In this document: piece by piece, positions 17,726 to 26,179 of the stretch
Numbering within the stretch: the first letter of the stretch is position 1
Layout of the letters: each line of letters starts with the position of its first letter
Source: Domibacillus tundrae
Lineage (GTDB): Bacteria; Bacillota; Bacilli; Bacillales; Domibacillaceae
Length of the DNA stretch: 64,000 nucleotides
Reading direction: 5' to 3'
Assembly: GCF_000970675.1 (NCBI RefSeq)
Contig: NZ_LAJA01000001.1
Coordinates: 1 to 64,000 of the forward strand
Notes under the pieces: generated by a model
The model's input: the letters and a program-made list of their open reading frames with translations, nothing else
What the model was told of the DNA's origin: nothing
Database searches by the model: none
Translations under genes and position numbers: made by a program

Positions 17726-18148
17726 ATGGAAAAAATAAGATTAATGCCTAAAGATCATTGGGATTGGAGTATACCTGTTCCTTTCTCACAAGGATGGAAA
17801 GTTGGGAACATGGTTTTTGTAGGCGGACAAATCTCTGCTGATGCAAAAGGCAATATTATAGGTGTTGGAGATATTGAAGTTCAAACCCGAAATGTTTTTG
17901 AAAATATTCGCAAAGTGTTAAATGAAGCAGGGGCGGATATGAAAGACATCGTGAAGCTCAATACCTATTATGTTTTTGATGGAGACGAAAAGGAAACGAC
18001 AGAGTTTTGGGAAAAGATGACCAAAGTGCGGATGGAGTACTTATCGGATCCTGGTCCAGCGGGGACAGGCATTCGGATTAAAGGATTAATGTGGGAAGAC
18101 CTATTAATAGAAGTAGAAGCAATAGCGATCATAAAGGAGGAAAAATAA
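17726..18148 (+). CDS. RidA/YjgF family protein, copy 1
   Basis: A 140-residue RidA-family protein with the usual core (FVGGQIS ... QTRNVFENIRKVLNEAGADMKDIVKLNTYY ... LLIEVEAIA). Many family members hydrolyse reactive enamines or imines; RutC does a related job in pyrimidine breakdown. The arginine that serves catalysis in E. coli RidA is not at its expected place: the segment reads GPAGTGIRI (residues 110-118), so imine deaminase activity is uncertain. AACGAGGTG precedes the start. The deacetylase start follows its stop immediately. A paralogue lies at 21649. Confidence 0.88.
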   Translation: MEKIRLMPKDHWDWSIPVPFSQGWKVGNMVFVGGQISADAKGNIIGVGDIEVQTRNVFENIRKVLNEAGADMKDIVKLNTYYVFDGDEKETTEFWEKMTKVRMEYLSDPGPAGTGIRIKGLMWEDLLIEVEAIAIIKEEK

Positions 18149-19069
18149 ATGATTAAAAATCCGATTCCTTGGCCAAATGGCGCAAAATGTGCTGTAGCGA
18201 TCACCTTTGATGTAGATACGGACAGCATTCTTCATCTAGACCACCCAGATTCTGCAGATACAAAAATTTCTTCGAATTCATGGCTGAAATATGACGAGAT
18301 TGCTATCCCGCGTATTCTGGATATGTATAAAAAATACAATATCAAACAAACCTTTTTTATACCGGCCTGGTGCATTGAACAGTACCCTAATTATGTTGAA
18401 GCGATTTTAAAAGACGGACATGAAATAGCTCATCATGGGTATTTACATGAACACCCGAATGAAATGTCCATAGAAGAAGAATTGTATTGGCTTAAACGCA
18501 GCATAGAAGTAATCGAAAAACATACAGGGAAACGGCCAAGTGGCTGGCGGGCACCCTGGTGGAATTTCTCTAAACATTCCGTTGACTTATTAGCGCAGGA
18601 AGGATTCTTATATGACTCGTCATTGATGGCCGATGATATTCCGTATCTTTTAAAAGGCAAGTCGTCGAACGAAATCATTGAATTGCCCACTCATTGGGGA
18701 ATGGACGATTGGCCTCAGTATGCCCATAACCCGGATTTTGGCTACTCCATGCCAATAGCCTCTCCGGACCGCGCAATGGAAGGATGGATCGCTGAATTTG
18801 AGGCAGCGTGGGAGTATGGCGGCATGTGGGTTTCTGTTTGGCATCCTTTCCTTTCAGGCAGGCTGGCACGTTGTGCCAGAATCGACAAGATGATTCAATA
18901 TATGCAGGAAAAAGGCGGCGTCTGGTTTGCGACGATGGAGGAAATTGCTCTTCACGTGAAAAAGTGTGTCGATGATGGAACATACAATCCTCGTACGGTT
19001 CATCTTCCATATTACGATGGACGTATTCCTGAACTGCAATCAACTTTAGTGGAAGGGGCAAAAAAATGA
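18149..19069 (+). CDS. NodB-type (polysaccharide) deacetylase family hydrolase, copy 1
   Basis: A 306-residue cytoplasmic carbohydrate-esterase-4-fold protein without signal peptide. Motif 1 is TFDVD (19-23), motif 2 is HHGYLHEH (95-102), motif 3 is GWRAPWW (132-138), and VWHPF near 232 fits the C-terminal motif. Lack of a signal peptide, and its neighbours, argue against a wall polysaccharide substrate. Cytoplasmic members of the family, for example PuuE-type allantoinase, open cyclic amides, so an amide or formamide formed by the oxygenase is a more likely substrate (inference). Its stop overlaps the HpaB start by four bases. It differs from copy 2 at motif 3 (Trp-Trp against Met-Tyr). Confidence 0.86.
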   Translation: MIKNPIPWPNGAKCAVAITFDVDTDSILHLDHPDSADTKISSNSWLKYDEIAIPRILDMYKKYNIKQTFFIPAWCIEQYPNYVEAILKDGHEIAHHGYLHEHPNEMSIEEELYWLKRSIEVIEKHTGKRPSGWRAPWWNFSKHSVDLLAQEGFLYDSSLMADDIPYLLKGKSSNEIIELPTHWGMDDWPQYAHNPDFGYSMPIASPDRAMEGWIAEFEAAWEYGGMWVSVWHPFLSGRLARCARIDKMIQYMQEKGGVWFATMEEIALHVKKCVDDGTYNPRTVHLPYYDGRIPELQSTLVEGAKK

Positions 19070-20592
19070 GTGTAATTGCGACGACAAGTAAACTTATAGA
19101 CGTATTGAGTAAGGGATCAGAGCCACATTTAATGACCGGAGAGCAATACAAAGAAAGCTTACGGGACGGCCGCCGGGTCATTGATGCTCAGGGAAATGAA
19201 ATTGCAGATGTAACCACGCATCCCGCATTAAAGCGCGGAATTGACAATTTAGCGAAAATTTATGATTCACAATTTGACCCTGAAACGAGGGATATTACAA
19301 CTTTTATCAGCCCGGAGGATGGAAAACGATACAGCACCGGCTGGCTGGTTCCGAAAACAAAAGAAGATTATCAAAAACGGCGTGAAATGCTGCGTTTAAG
19401 TACGTATAGCACTTTAGGTGTTTTTGGCCGCCCGAATGATTATGGTTCAATGATGGCAATGGGATTCCTTTCGATTATTGATAAAATCGAAAAAGAAAAT
19501 GCAGAATATGCAGAAAATGTTCGCAGGTTCGTTGAATTCAGTCAAAAACACAACGTGATAAGTGCTGACTTGATTCCGGATGTACAAACCGATAAAAATT
19601 TACCGCCTGCGCAAAAAAAGGGCACGTTAAGAGTAGTGGAAGAACGCCCTGATGGAATCGTGCTTTGTGGCGCAAAACCAGTGGGATCTGTCGGTGTACA
19701 GGGCCACTTTGCGACCGTATCGACTGCTACTTCTGCTAATCTGGATCCTGATGCGGCACTCTGGTGTGCAGTCCCGATTAATTCACCGGGCCTGACTTTA
19801 GTGCTGCGGGAGCCCGTTACTTCTCCGGACTCTACATTTGAAGACCATCCCATTGATTCATTTGGTGAGGAGACAGACAATATGATGCTTTTTGATCATG
19901 TTTTTTTGCCCCGTGAATACGTTTTTAGTCTCGGTAATTTAAAAATGCTTGGATTGTACAGAGAATCCGGCGCCTTATTTCACTGGCATATACTAGGACG
20001 TCTCATGTACCGTTCTGAAATTTTTGTAGGGGCCGCGCAAACGATGGTTGACATTTTGGGCACGGATTCTTTCCAGGGAGTACGGGATGGGGTAGCAGAA
20101 ATAATCACCTATTCTTCAACATTAAAAGCAGCAATTATAGCAGCAGAAGAAGAATCAGAGATGTGGAATGGAGTGCTGGTGCCGTCAACCAGATTTTTAA
20201 CTGCTGGAAGATTATATTCAATCGAAAACTACCCGCGAATCATGCATATTCTCCGCGATTTAAGCGGGCAGGGATTAATCAGCCGCTTTCCAAGCAAGGT
20301 TTGGGATCATCCGGAAATTGGGGCTGTATTGGAAGAATATTTACCAGGAGCCGGTGTAAGCGCACGCGAGAAAAATAAATTCTTTAACTTCCTGTGGGAT
20401 CTTTCATGCAGCAGTCATGCAAGCCGCGTAGCTTTATTTGAAAATACGAATGCTACAAACGGTCCGGTTATTCGTTCTGAACTTTACAGATCCTATGATC
20501 GGTCAGAACCTGTTAAATTTATTCGTGAATACCTCGATCTACCAGATGTAAACCGTGAAGTTAAACAACTTTATGTTCATGATTTAAAGTAA
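19066..20592 (+). CDS. HpaB-family FADH2-dependent monooxygenase, copy 1
   Basis: Large component of a two-component flavin monooxygenase, 508 residues, acyl-CoA-dehydrogenase-like fold, related to 4-hydroxyphenylacetate 3-hydroxylase (HpaB). The family motif runs from Arg110 and Tyr114 to GRPND (121-125), and the characteristic FPSKVWDHPE and YLPGAG segments are near the C-terminus. It needs reduced flavin, likely from the reductase at 24.6 kb. Overlap with the deacetylase gene couples translation. The substrate is not a given: the family also attacks chlorophenols and pyrrole-2-carboxylate, and no meta-cleavage genes for homoprotocatechuate are present. The copy at 23006 has the same length. 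Confidence 0.88.
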   Translation: MSVIATTSKLIDVLSKGSEPHLMTGEQYKESLRDGRRVIDAQGNEIADVTTHPALKRGIDNLAKIYDSQFDPETRDITTFISPEDGKRYSTGWLVPKTKEDYQKRREMLRLSTYSTLGVFGRPNDYGSMMAMGFLSIIDKIEKENAEYAENVRRFVEFSQKHNVISADLIPDVQTDKNLPPAQKKGTLRVVEERPDGIVLCGAKPVGSVGVQGHFATVSTATSANLDPDAALWCAVPINSPGLTLVLREPVTSPDSTFEDHPIDSFGEETDNMMLFDHVFLPREYVFSLGNLKMLGLYRESGALFHWHILGRLMYRSEIFVGAAQTMVDILGTDSFQGVRDGVAEIITYSSTLKAAIIAAEEESEMWNGVLVPSTRFLTAGRLYSIENYPRIMHILRDLSGQGLISRFPSKVWDHPEIGAVLEEYLPGAGVSAREKNKFFNFLWDLSCSSHASRVALFENTNATNGPVIRSELYRSYDRSEPVKFIREYLDLPDVNREVKQLYVHDLK

Positions 20593-20619
20593 ATTAATTG
20601 AAAAGTTTGAAAAATAATA

Positions 20620-20672
20620 GAGAGACAGGTCTATCACGATGAAGGATGACCTGTTTCCAAGATTTTTTATTT
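20620..20672 (+). terminator. Possible terminator after HpaB copy 1
   Basis: ACAGGTC and GACCTGT form a stem with a 16-base loop, followed by a T-rich stretch (GATTTTTTATTT). It also lies at the 3' end of the convergent TetR gene. Confidence 0.5.
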
Positions 20673-20732
20673 GTTAAGAAATAGAATATAGCGGAGGGTG
20701 ATGATTGATGCAGAGGCATTTTTCGATTAATT

Positions 20733-21290
20733 TTATAAGTTTTCCCTTTTACTTAAGTCAAGCAAGGTTTCAAGAACTTGTTGGCGAGATGCTCCTTCTA
20801 CTGGGGAAAACCCAAGCATATCGGTAAACCACAGTCCTTCACAAGCTAAGCGCACTATGGTTGCGATGATTAAATTGTCACTCTCTTTTTCGATGTTTTC
20901 AGTCCAACCATCATAGGTATTACGCCAGGTCTCGATTAACTCAGGATTAGCAAGCAATATAGACAATAAACCAGGACTGATTAAATCTTTTCGCCCGAAT
21001 TCATCAAAGGTTGTATGTATGAACGCTTGAAACCATTGACTAGAATCAGCCGTGTCATCACTCAGCAGCTTTTCTTCGATTTCTTGATTCGATCTCTTCA
21101 ACATGTCGTCGATCATTGCCTGTATTAAAGCTTCTTTTGATGAAAAGTGATATAGTAATCCGCCTTTGCTGATCTCGGCTTCTTTCGCTACCTTTTCAAT
21201 CGTGAGATGTGTAACGCCTTCTCGTGCTACAAGCTCACGAGCTTTTATTAATATTTTTTCACGAGTTAATAATGCTCTACGGTTATTCAT
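20733..21290 (-). CDS. TetR-family transcriptional regulator
   Basis: A 185-residue TetR/AcrR-type repressor. The DNA-binding helix-turn-helix lies at about residues 25-55 (IEKVAKEAEISKGGLLYHFSSKEALI), and the C-terminal ligand domain has no recognisable subfamily marks. The ATG at 21290 has GGAGG six bases upstream; the frame opens six codons earlier. It sits divergently to the second cassette, between the two copies, and the three identical operators in this region make it the likely local repressor, released by the pathway substrate or an intermediate. No copy of the operator was seen directly at its own start codon. Confidence 0.88.
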   Translation of the reverse strand: MNNRRALLTREKILIKARELVAREGVTHLTIEKVAKEAEISKGGLLYHFSSKEALIQAMIDDMLKRSNQEIEEKLLSDDTADSSQWFQAFIHTTFDEFGRKDLISPGLLSILLANPELIETWRNTYDGWTENIEKESDNLIIATIVRLACEGLWFTDMLGFSPVEGASRQQVLETLLDLSKRENL

Positions 21291-21468
21291 TCGTGTCCTC
21301 CATAACAATTGCCTATTTATTCGACTGTATTCTACATTATTTTACAAAAAAAGTCAAATGGTATGTTATTTTCTTTAAAGATTCCATAAAATTTGTTCTG
21401 AATATAAACCGATGAAATAAATAAAAATATTATTTTAATCCATTTTTATAAAATTATGTATTTTTTTA

Positions 21469-21498
21469 TTGACAACTAAACAGTCTGGACGGTATAGT
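21469..21498 (+). promoter_or_regulatory. Promoter of cassette 2 with embedded operator copy 3
   Basis: TTGACA at 21469-21474 and TATAGT at 21493-21498 are separated by 18 bases and form a good sigma-A promoter. The operator ACAGTCTGGACGGT occupies 21480-21493, exactly the spacer, so bound repressor would exclude polymerase. Confidence 0.82.
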
Positions 21499-21648
21499 TT
21501 AATAGAAAATAATGAAATTTCAGATAATTTTAGTTAACTTGAAAGTAAACTACTAATTATTTAAAAGGAAGTGGTAAAGAAACAATAATGAGGTAATGAA
21601 AATTTAAATCGGATGATTAAAACAACAAAAAATCAATGAGGTGAATTT

Positions 21649-22071
21649 ATGGAAAAGCAAAGAATTATGCCTAAAGAGCATTGGAATTGGAGTATGCCTG
21701 TTCCTTTCTCGCAAGGATGGAAAGCAGGAAATATGATTTTTGTAGGTGGACAAATTTCCACTGATGAAAATGGTAAAACAATCGGAGTTGGAGATATTGA
21801 AACTCAAACACGAAATTGTTTTGAAAATATACGTAAAGTATTAAACGAAGCAGGAGCCGATTTGAAAGATATCGTGAAACTCAATACTTATTATGTTTTT
21901 GATGGGGATGAGAAAGAAGCGACAGAGTTTTGGGAAAAGATGACCAAAGTGCGAATGGAATACTTATCGGATCCTGGTCCAGCCGGGACTGGAATTCGCA
22001 TCTCGGGTTTTGCTTTCGAAGACCTATTAATAGAAATAGAAGCGATTGCTGTTATGCCAGATGAAAAATAA
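21649..22071 (+). CDS. RidA/YjgF family protein, copy 2
   Basis: A 140-residue paralogue of the RidA-type protein at 17726, same length and clearly homologous throughout. The C-terminal segment reads GPAGTGIRI as in copy 1, so the arginine catalytic in E. coli RidA is again not in its usual position. The N-terminal half has diverged more at the DNA level than the stretch at 21900-21985. ATGAGGTG precedes the start. It is first in the cassette 2 transcript behind the operator-controlled promoter. Confidence 0.88.
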   Translation: MEKQRIMPKEHWNWSMPVPFSQGWKAGNMIFVGGQISTDENGKTIGVGDIETQTRNCFENIRKVLNEAGADLKDIVKLNTYYVFDGDEKEATEFWEKMTKVRMEYLSDPGPAGTGIRISGFAFEDLLIEIEAIAVMPDEK

Positions 22072-22088
22072 TAAAGGAGGAAAAATAA

Positions 22089-23009
22089 ATGATTAAAAAT
22101 CCGATCTCTTGGCCAAATGGCGCAAAATGTGCTGTAGCGATCACCTTTGATATGGATACTGACAGCATCCTTCATCTGGATCATCCGGATACAGCCGATA
22201 CAAAAGTATCAACAGCATCCTGGTTAAAGTATGATGAAGTGGCTATTCCTCGTATTCTGGATATGTACAAAAAACATGACATACAACAAACATTTTTTGT
22301 ACCGGCCTGGTGCATTGAACGGTATCCGAAAACGGTGGAACTTATTCTTAAGGATGGGCATGAACTAGCCCACCATGGATATTTACATGAACACCCGAAT
22401 GAATTATCTGCGGAAGAAGAGTTATATTGGCTTCGCCGAGGAATAGACGTCATTGAAAAATTTTCAGGGAAACGGCCAACTGGATGGAGAGCTCCTATGT
22501 ATAATTTTTCTAAGCATTCCGTTGATTTGTTGGCGCAGGAAGGATTTTTATATGACTCGTCATTGATGGCCGATGATATTCCGTATCTTTTAAAAGGCAA
22601 GTCGTCGAACGAAATCATTGAATTGCCCACTCATTGGGGAATGGATGATTGGCCTCAATACACACACAATCCGGATTTTGGCTACTCCATGCCGATAGCC
22701 TCGCCGGACCGCGCGATGGAAGGATGGATCGCTGAATTTGAGGCAGCGTGGGAGTATGGCGGCATGTGGGTTTCTGTATGGCATCCTTTTACCTCAGGAC
22801 GCTTAGCCAGGTGTTCTAGAATCGACAAGATGATTCAATATATGCAGGAAAAAGGCGGCGTCTGGTTTGCGACGATGGAGGAAATTGCTCTTCATGTGAA
22901 AAAGTGTGTGGATGACGGAACATACAATCCGCGTACGGTTCACCTTCCTTATTACGATGGACGCATTCCTGAATTACAATCAAATTTAGTAGAGGGGATA
23001 AAAAAATGA
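22089..23009 (+). CDS. NodB-type (polysaccharide) deacetylase family hydrolase, copy 2
   Basis: Paralogue of the gene at 18149, 306 residues, aligned without a gap. Motifs: TFDMD (19-23), HHGYLHEH (95-102), and GWRAPMY in place of GWRAPWW at motif 3, a change that touches the expected active-site region. DNA from about 22540 onwards is nearly identical to copy 1, whereas the 5' third is clearly diverged. AAAGGAGG precedes the start. The stop overlaps the HpaB copy 2 start by four bases. Function as for copy 1: a cytoplasmic amide hydrolase by inference. Confidence 0.86.
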   Translation: MIKNPISWPNGAKCAVAITFDMDTDSILHLDHPDTADTKVSTASWLKYDEVAIPRILDMYKKHDIQQTFFVPAWCIERYPKTVELILKDGHELAHHGYLHEHPNELSAEEELYWLRRGIDVIEKFSGKRPTGWRAPMYNFSKHSVDLLAQEGFLYDSSLMADDIPYLLKGKSSNEIIELPTHWGMDDWPQYTHNPDFGYSMPIASPDRAMEGWIAEFEAAWEYGGMWVSVWHPFTSGRLARCSRIDKMIQYMQEKGGVWFATMEEIALHVKKCVDDGTYNPRTVHLPYYDGRIPELQSNLVEGIKK

Positions 23010-24532
23010 GTGTAATTGCGACGAAAAGTAAACTTATAGACGTATTGAGTAAGGGATCAGAGCCACATTTAATGACCGGAGAGCAATACAAAGAAAGCTT
23101 ACGGGACGGCCGCCGGGTCATTGATGCTCAGGGAAATAAAATTGCAGATGTAACCACGCATCCCGCATTAAAGCGCGGAATTGACAATTTAGCGAAAATT
23201 TATGATTCACAATTTGACCCTGAAACGAGAGATATTACAACTTTTGTCAGTCCAGAGGATGGGAAACGATACAGCACGGGCTGGCTGGTTCCGAAAACGA
23301 AAGAGGATTTAAAACGTCGACGTGAAATGCTGCGTTTAAGTACGTATCATACTTTTGGTGTTTTTGGCCGCCCGAATGATTATGGTTCAATGATGGCAAT
23401 GGGATTCCTTTCGATTATTGATAAAATCGAAAAAGAAAACGCAGAATATGCAGAAAATGTTCGCAGGTTCGTTGAATTCAGTCAAAAACACAACGTGATA
23501 AGTGCTGACTTGATTCCGGATGTACAAACCGATAAAAATTTACCGCCTGCGCAAAAAAAGGGCACATTAAGAGTAGTGGAAGAACGACCGGACGGGATTG
23601 TATTATCTGGAGCAAAACCGTGTGGATCTGTCGGTGTACAGGGCCACTTTGCGACCGTATCGACCGCTACTTCTGCTAATCTGGATCCTGATGCGGCACT
23701 CTGGTGTGCAGTCCCGATTAATTCACCGGGCCTGACTTTAGTGCTGCGGGAGCCCGTTACTTCTCCGGACTCTACATTTGAAGACCATCCTATCGATTCA
23801 AATGGCGAAGAATTAGATAATATGATGATCTTTGATCGTGTATTTATCCCGAATGAATATGTATTCAGCCTGAGAAACACGAAATTGTTAGGGTTATACA
23901 GAGAATCTTGTGCTCTATGTCATTGGCACATATTAGCCCGGTTGATGTACCGTTCTGAAATTTTTGTAGGGGCCGCGCAAACAATGGTCGACGTTCTAGG
24001 CACGGATTCTTTCCAGGGAGTACGGGATGGAGTAGCGGAAGTAATATCCTATTCTGCATCATTGAAAGCCCATATTCTAGCAGCTGAAGAAGAAGCAGAG
24101 CTGTGGAATGGGGTGTTGGTGCCATCTACAAAATTCATTACTGCAGGAAGATTACAGTCTATCGTTCATTATCCACGAATCATGCATATTCTCCGCGATT
24201 TAAGCGGGCAGGGATTAATCAGCCGCTTTCCAAGCAAGGTTTGGGATCATCCGGAAATTGGGGCTGTATTGGAAGAATATTTACCAGGAGCCGGTGTAAG
24301 CGCACGCGAGAAAAATAAATTCTTTAACTTCCTGTGGGATCTTTCATGTGGCGCTCATGCCAATCGTGTAGCTTTATTTGAAAATACAAACTCCACAAAT
24401 GCACCGGTAGTTCAATCTGAACTTTACAGATCCTATGATCGATCAGAACCTGTTAAATTTATTCGTGAATATCTCGGTCTGCCAGAGGTAAATCGTGAAA
24501 TCAAAAAGCTATACAAGGTTGATTTAAAATAA
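23006..24532 (+). CDS. HpaB-family FADH2-dependent monooxygenase, copy 2
   Basis: Paralogue of the gene at 19066, 508 residues, no gaps. The flavin-binding core (Arg110, Tyr114, GRPND) is conserved. Diverged protein segments cluster at about residues 265-315 and 340-390, for example CALCHWHILAR against GALFHWHILGR, a region that may shape the substrate pocket. Long DNA tracts are identical to copy 1, such as 24176-24348 with 20236-20408. It is followed by the flavin reductase gene, so this copy has its reductase in the same transcript. The two oxygenases may differ in substrate or act in successive steps. Confidence 0.88.
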   Translation: MSVIATKSKLIDVLSKGSEPHLMTGEQYKESLRDGRRVIDAQGNKIADVTTHPALKRGIDNLAKIYDSQFDPETRDITTFVSPEDGKRYSTGWLVPKTKEDLKRRREMLRLSTYHTFGVFGRPNDYGSMMAMGFLSIIDKIEKENAEYAENVRRFVEFSQKHNVISADLIPDVQTDKNLPPAQKKGTLRVVEERPDGIVLSGAKPCGSVGVQGHFATVSTATSANLDPDAALWCAVPINSPGLTLVLREPVTSPDSTFEDHPIDSNGEELDNMMIFDRVFIPNEYVFSLRNTKLLGLYRESCALCHWHILARLMYRSEIFVGAAQTMVDVLGTDSFQGVRDGVAEVISYSASLKAHILAAEEEAELWNGVLVPSTKFITAGRLQSIVHYPRIMHILRDLSGQGLISRFPSKVWDHPEIGAVLEEYLPGAGVSAREKNKFFNFLWDLSCGAHANRVALFENTNSTNAPVVQSELYRSYDRSEPVKFIREYLGLPEVNREIKKLYKVDLK

Positions 24533-24583
24533 TAATCCTTGAATGTCGCCACTATGATTTTAGTAAATAGAGGAGTGGAAAAT

Positions 24584-25090
24584 ATGCAGCAAGTTTCAGA
24601 ATTATTTAAGGAAGCAATGGGACGTTTGGCTGCTGGAGTGACTTTGGTTACAACAGAAATAGAAGGACGGCCATGGGGACTGACTGTTAGCGCATGTTGT
24701 TCTGTATCGATGGAACCTCCATTGCTATTGGTTAGTTTGCTGACTAAAAATGCAAGTACAGAAGCGATTAAAAAGCAGCGGCGGTTCGGAGTCAGTCTAT
24801 TAGCCAGTGATCAAACGGCAGCAGCAAAAGCAGGGGCTAAAGCTGGTGCGCCCAAGTTTTTTGAAGAATTTGTTGAATCTGATCCAATTGGAAAAACATA
24901 TGTCGTCAAAGATGCGCTGGCACATGTTCATTGCCAGGTAGAAAATGTTGTTGAGGCTGGTGATCATACTATTTTTATTGGCCTGGTTGAGCATGTGACT
25001 GCAGGAGACTTAAAGCAGCCTTTGTTGTATTTCCACCGTCAATTTGGAAGCTTTACAAATGAGCTAGAGCAAAAAGAAATCGTTGTCTAA
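24584..25090 (+). CDS. Flavin reductase (HpaC/RutF-like)
   Basis: A 168-residue flavin reductase domain protein (split-barrel FMN-binding fold), the small component that supplies FADH2 or FMNH2 to the HpaB-type oxygenases. Typical segments are FKEAMGRLAAGVTLVTT at the start, WGLTVSACCSVSMEPPLLLVSL in the middle and LLYFHRQFG near the end. The ATG at 24584 has AGAGGAG upstream; the frame opens 15 codons earlier without a site. It follows HpaB copy 2 by 51 bases. Only one reductase is found for the two oxygenase copies, so it probably serves both. Confidence 0.88.
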   Translation: MQQVSELFKEAMGRLAAGVTLVTTEIEGRPWGLTVSACCSVSMEPPLLLVSLLTKNASTEAIKKQRRFGVSLLASDQTAAAKAGAKAGAPKFFEEFVESDPIGKTYVVKDALAHVHCQVENVVEAGDHTIFIGLVEHVTAGDLKQPLLYFHRQFGSFTNELEQKEIVV

Positions 25091-25227
25091 AATTATTATT
25101 TTTTGATTAAAGGGCAGAAGAAGAGCTTAATTTAAATCTTCTCTTGTCCTTTTCCTTTAAGAAGTTCCAAACGAAATTTAATAGAGATTTAATTCATTTC
25201 AAAATATATTGTAAGGGTGTGAGGAAA

Positions 25228-26109
25228 ATGAAAGTACATTATTTGTCTTACCCTTTAGATTTATCAGCTGCTTATATCCCTTCTGCCATTTCCATAGGGT
25301 ATTTTGATGGTGTTCATCTAGGCCATCAGGAAGTAATACAGACTGGAATTCAAGTTGCAAAAAACAAAAATTTAGCAAGTGCGGTTATGACTTTCCATCC
25401 TCATCCAAAAGAAATACTAGGTAAAGGAGATTATTCAAGTTACATAACCCCGTTAGAAGATAAGCTTGAAATCCTCAAAAATATGGATGTAGATATAGCA
25501 TATATTGTCCAATTTAACCCTGCCCTTTCCAAAGTAAAACCTCATGATTTCATCGAATATTTTCTAGCTCCGTTAAAGATCAAGCACATTGTTGTAGGGT
25601 TTGATTACAAGTTTGGATTTAAAGGAACGGGTACTCCTGAATTTCTTAAATTGCAAAGTGAAAAGCGGTATGAAGTAGATGTACTAGAGCCGGTAAAGCG
25701 TTATGAATTTAAAGTGGGAAGTACGTTAATCCGTGATTATTTAAAGAAGGGGAAGATATCATTTGTTAATGAATTATTGGGAAGACCTTATTCTTTTAAA
25801 GCAGCGATAAAAGAAAATAAAAAGCTTCGTTCAGCTGGTTTGAAAATCAATGCACAAAAATCCTATTTATTGCCTAAAGAGGGGACATTTCAGGTCAATA
25901 TTTATGCATTAGGAAAATTTTATACTGGATTACTGGTGATCAAGCCGGATGAAAAAGAAAATCTTCTATTGTATCTTGATGATTTTTATCAAATAAATTT
26001 AAACGATAGAGACATTAGAGACATTCGTGTTGAAATTCAAGCTTCTGTCAAAGGAGATCAATATCACAATCAGTTGAAAGAGTTGTCTGAATCACCGCTT
26101 ATCATTTAA
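25228..26109 (+). CDS. FAD synthetase (RibF-like) with degenerate kinase domain
   Basis: A 293-residue RibF relative. The N-terminal nucleotidyltransferase domain has GYFDGVHLGHQ (24-34), TFHPHP and FGFKGTG, and GSTLIRDYL, as expected for FMN adenylylation. The C-terminal third aligns with the riboflavin kinase domain by position but lacks its usual threonine-containing metal site, so it may only make FAD from FMN. GTGAGGAAA precedes the ATG at 25228. A second, operon-borne flavin-nucleotide gene makes sense next to flavin-dependent oxygenases; the ytmI operon of B. subtilis offers a parallel, with flavin monooxygenases, ribR and the M20 hydrolase hipO together. Confidence 0.8.
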   Translation: MKVHYLSYPLDLSAAYIPSAISIGYFDGVHLGHQEVIQTGIQVAKNKNLASAVMTFHPHPKEILGKGDYSSYITPLEDKLEILKNMDVDIAYIVQFNPALSKVKPHDFIEYFLAPLKIKHIVVGFDYKFGFKGTGTPEFLKLQSEKRYEVDVLEPVKRYEFKVGSTLIRDYLKKGKISFVNELLGRPYSFKAAIKENKKLRSAGLKINAQKSYLLPKEGTFQVNIYALGKFYTGLLVIKPDEKENLLLYLDDFYQINLNDRDIRDIRVEIQASVKGDQYHNQLKELSESPLII

Positions 26110-26179
26110 CTCATATTTATAGACCCTTTGAATTATTAGCAACATATAAATAATTTATGAAAGAAAGGAGCATATTGCT

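Noticed and set aside
19542-19880. Antisense open frame in HpaB copy 1, repeated at 23482-23880 in copy 2
   Set aside because: Its apparent conservation is only due to the duplicated coding strand.
19066-20592. Assignment of HpaB copies as hpaB of 4-hydroxyphenylacetate breakdown
   Set aside because: No homoprotocatechuate ring-cleavage genes, and the linked permease, RidA and hydrolase genes point to another substrate.
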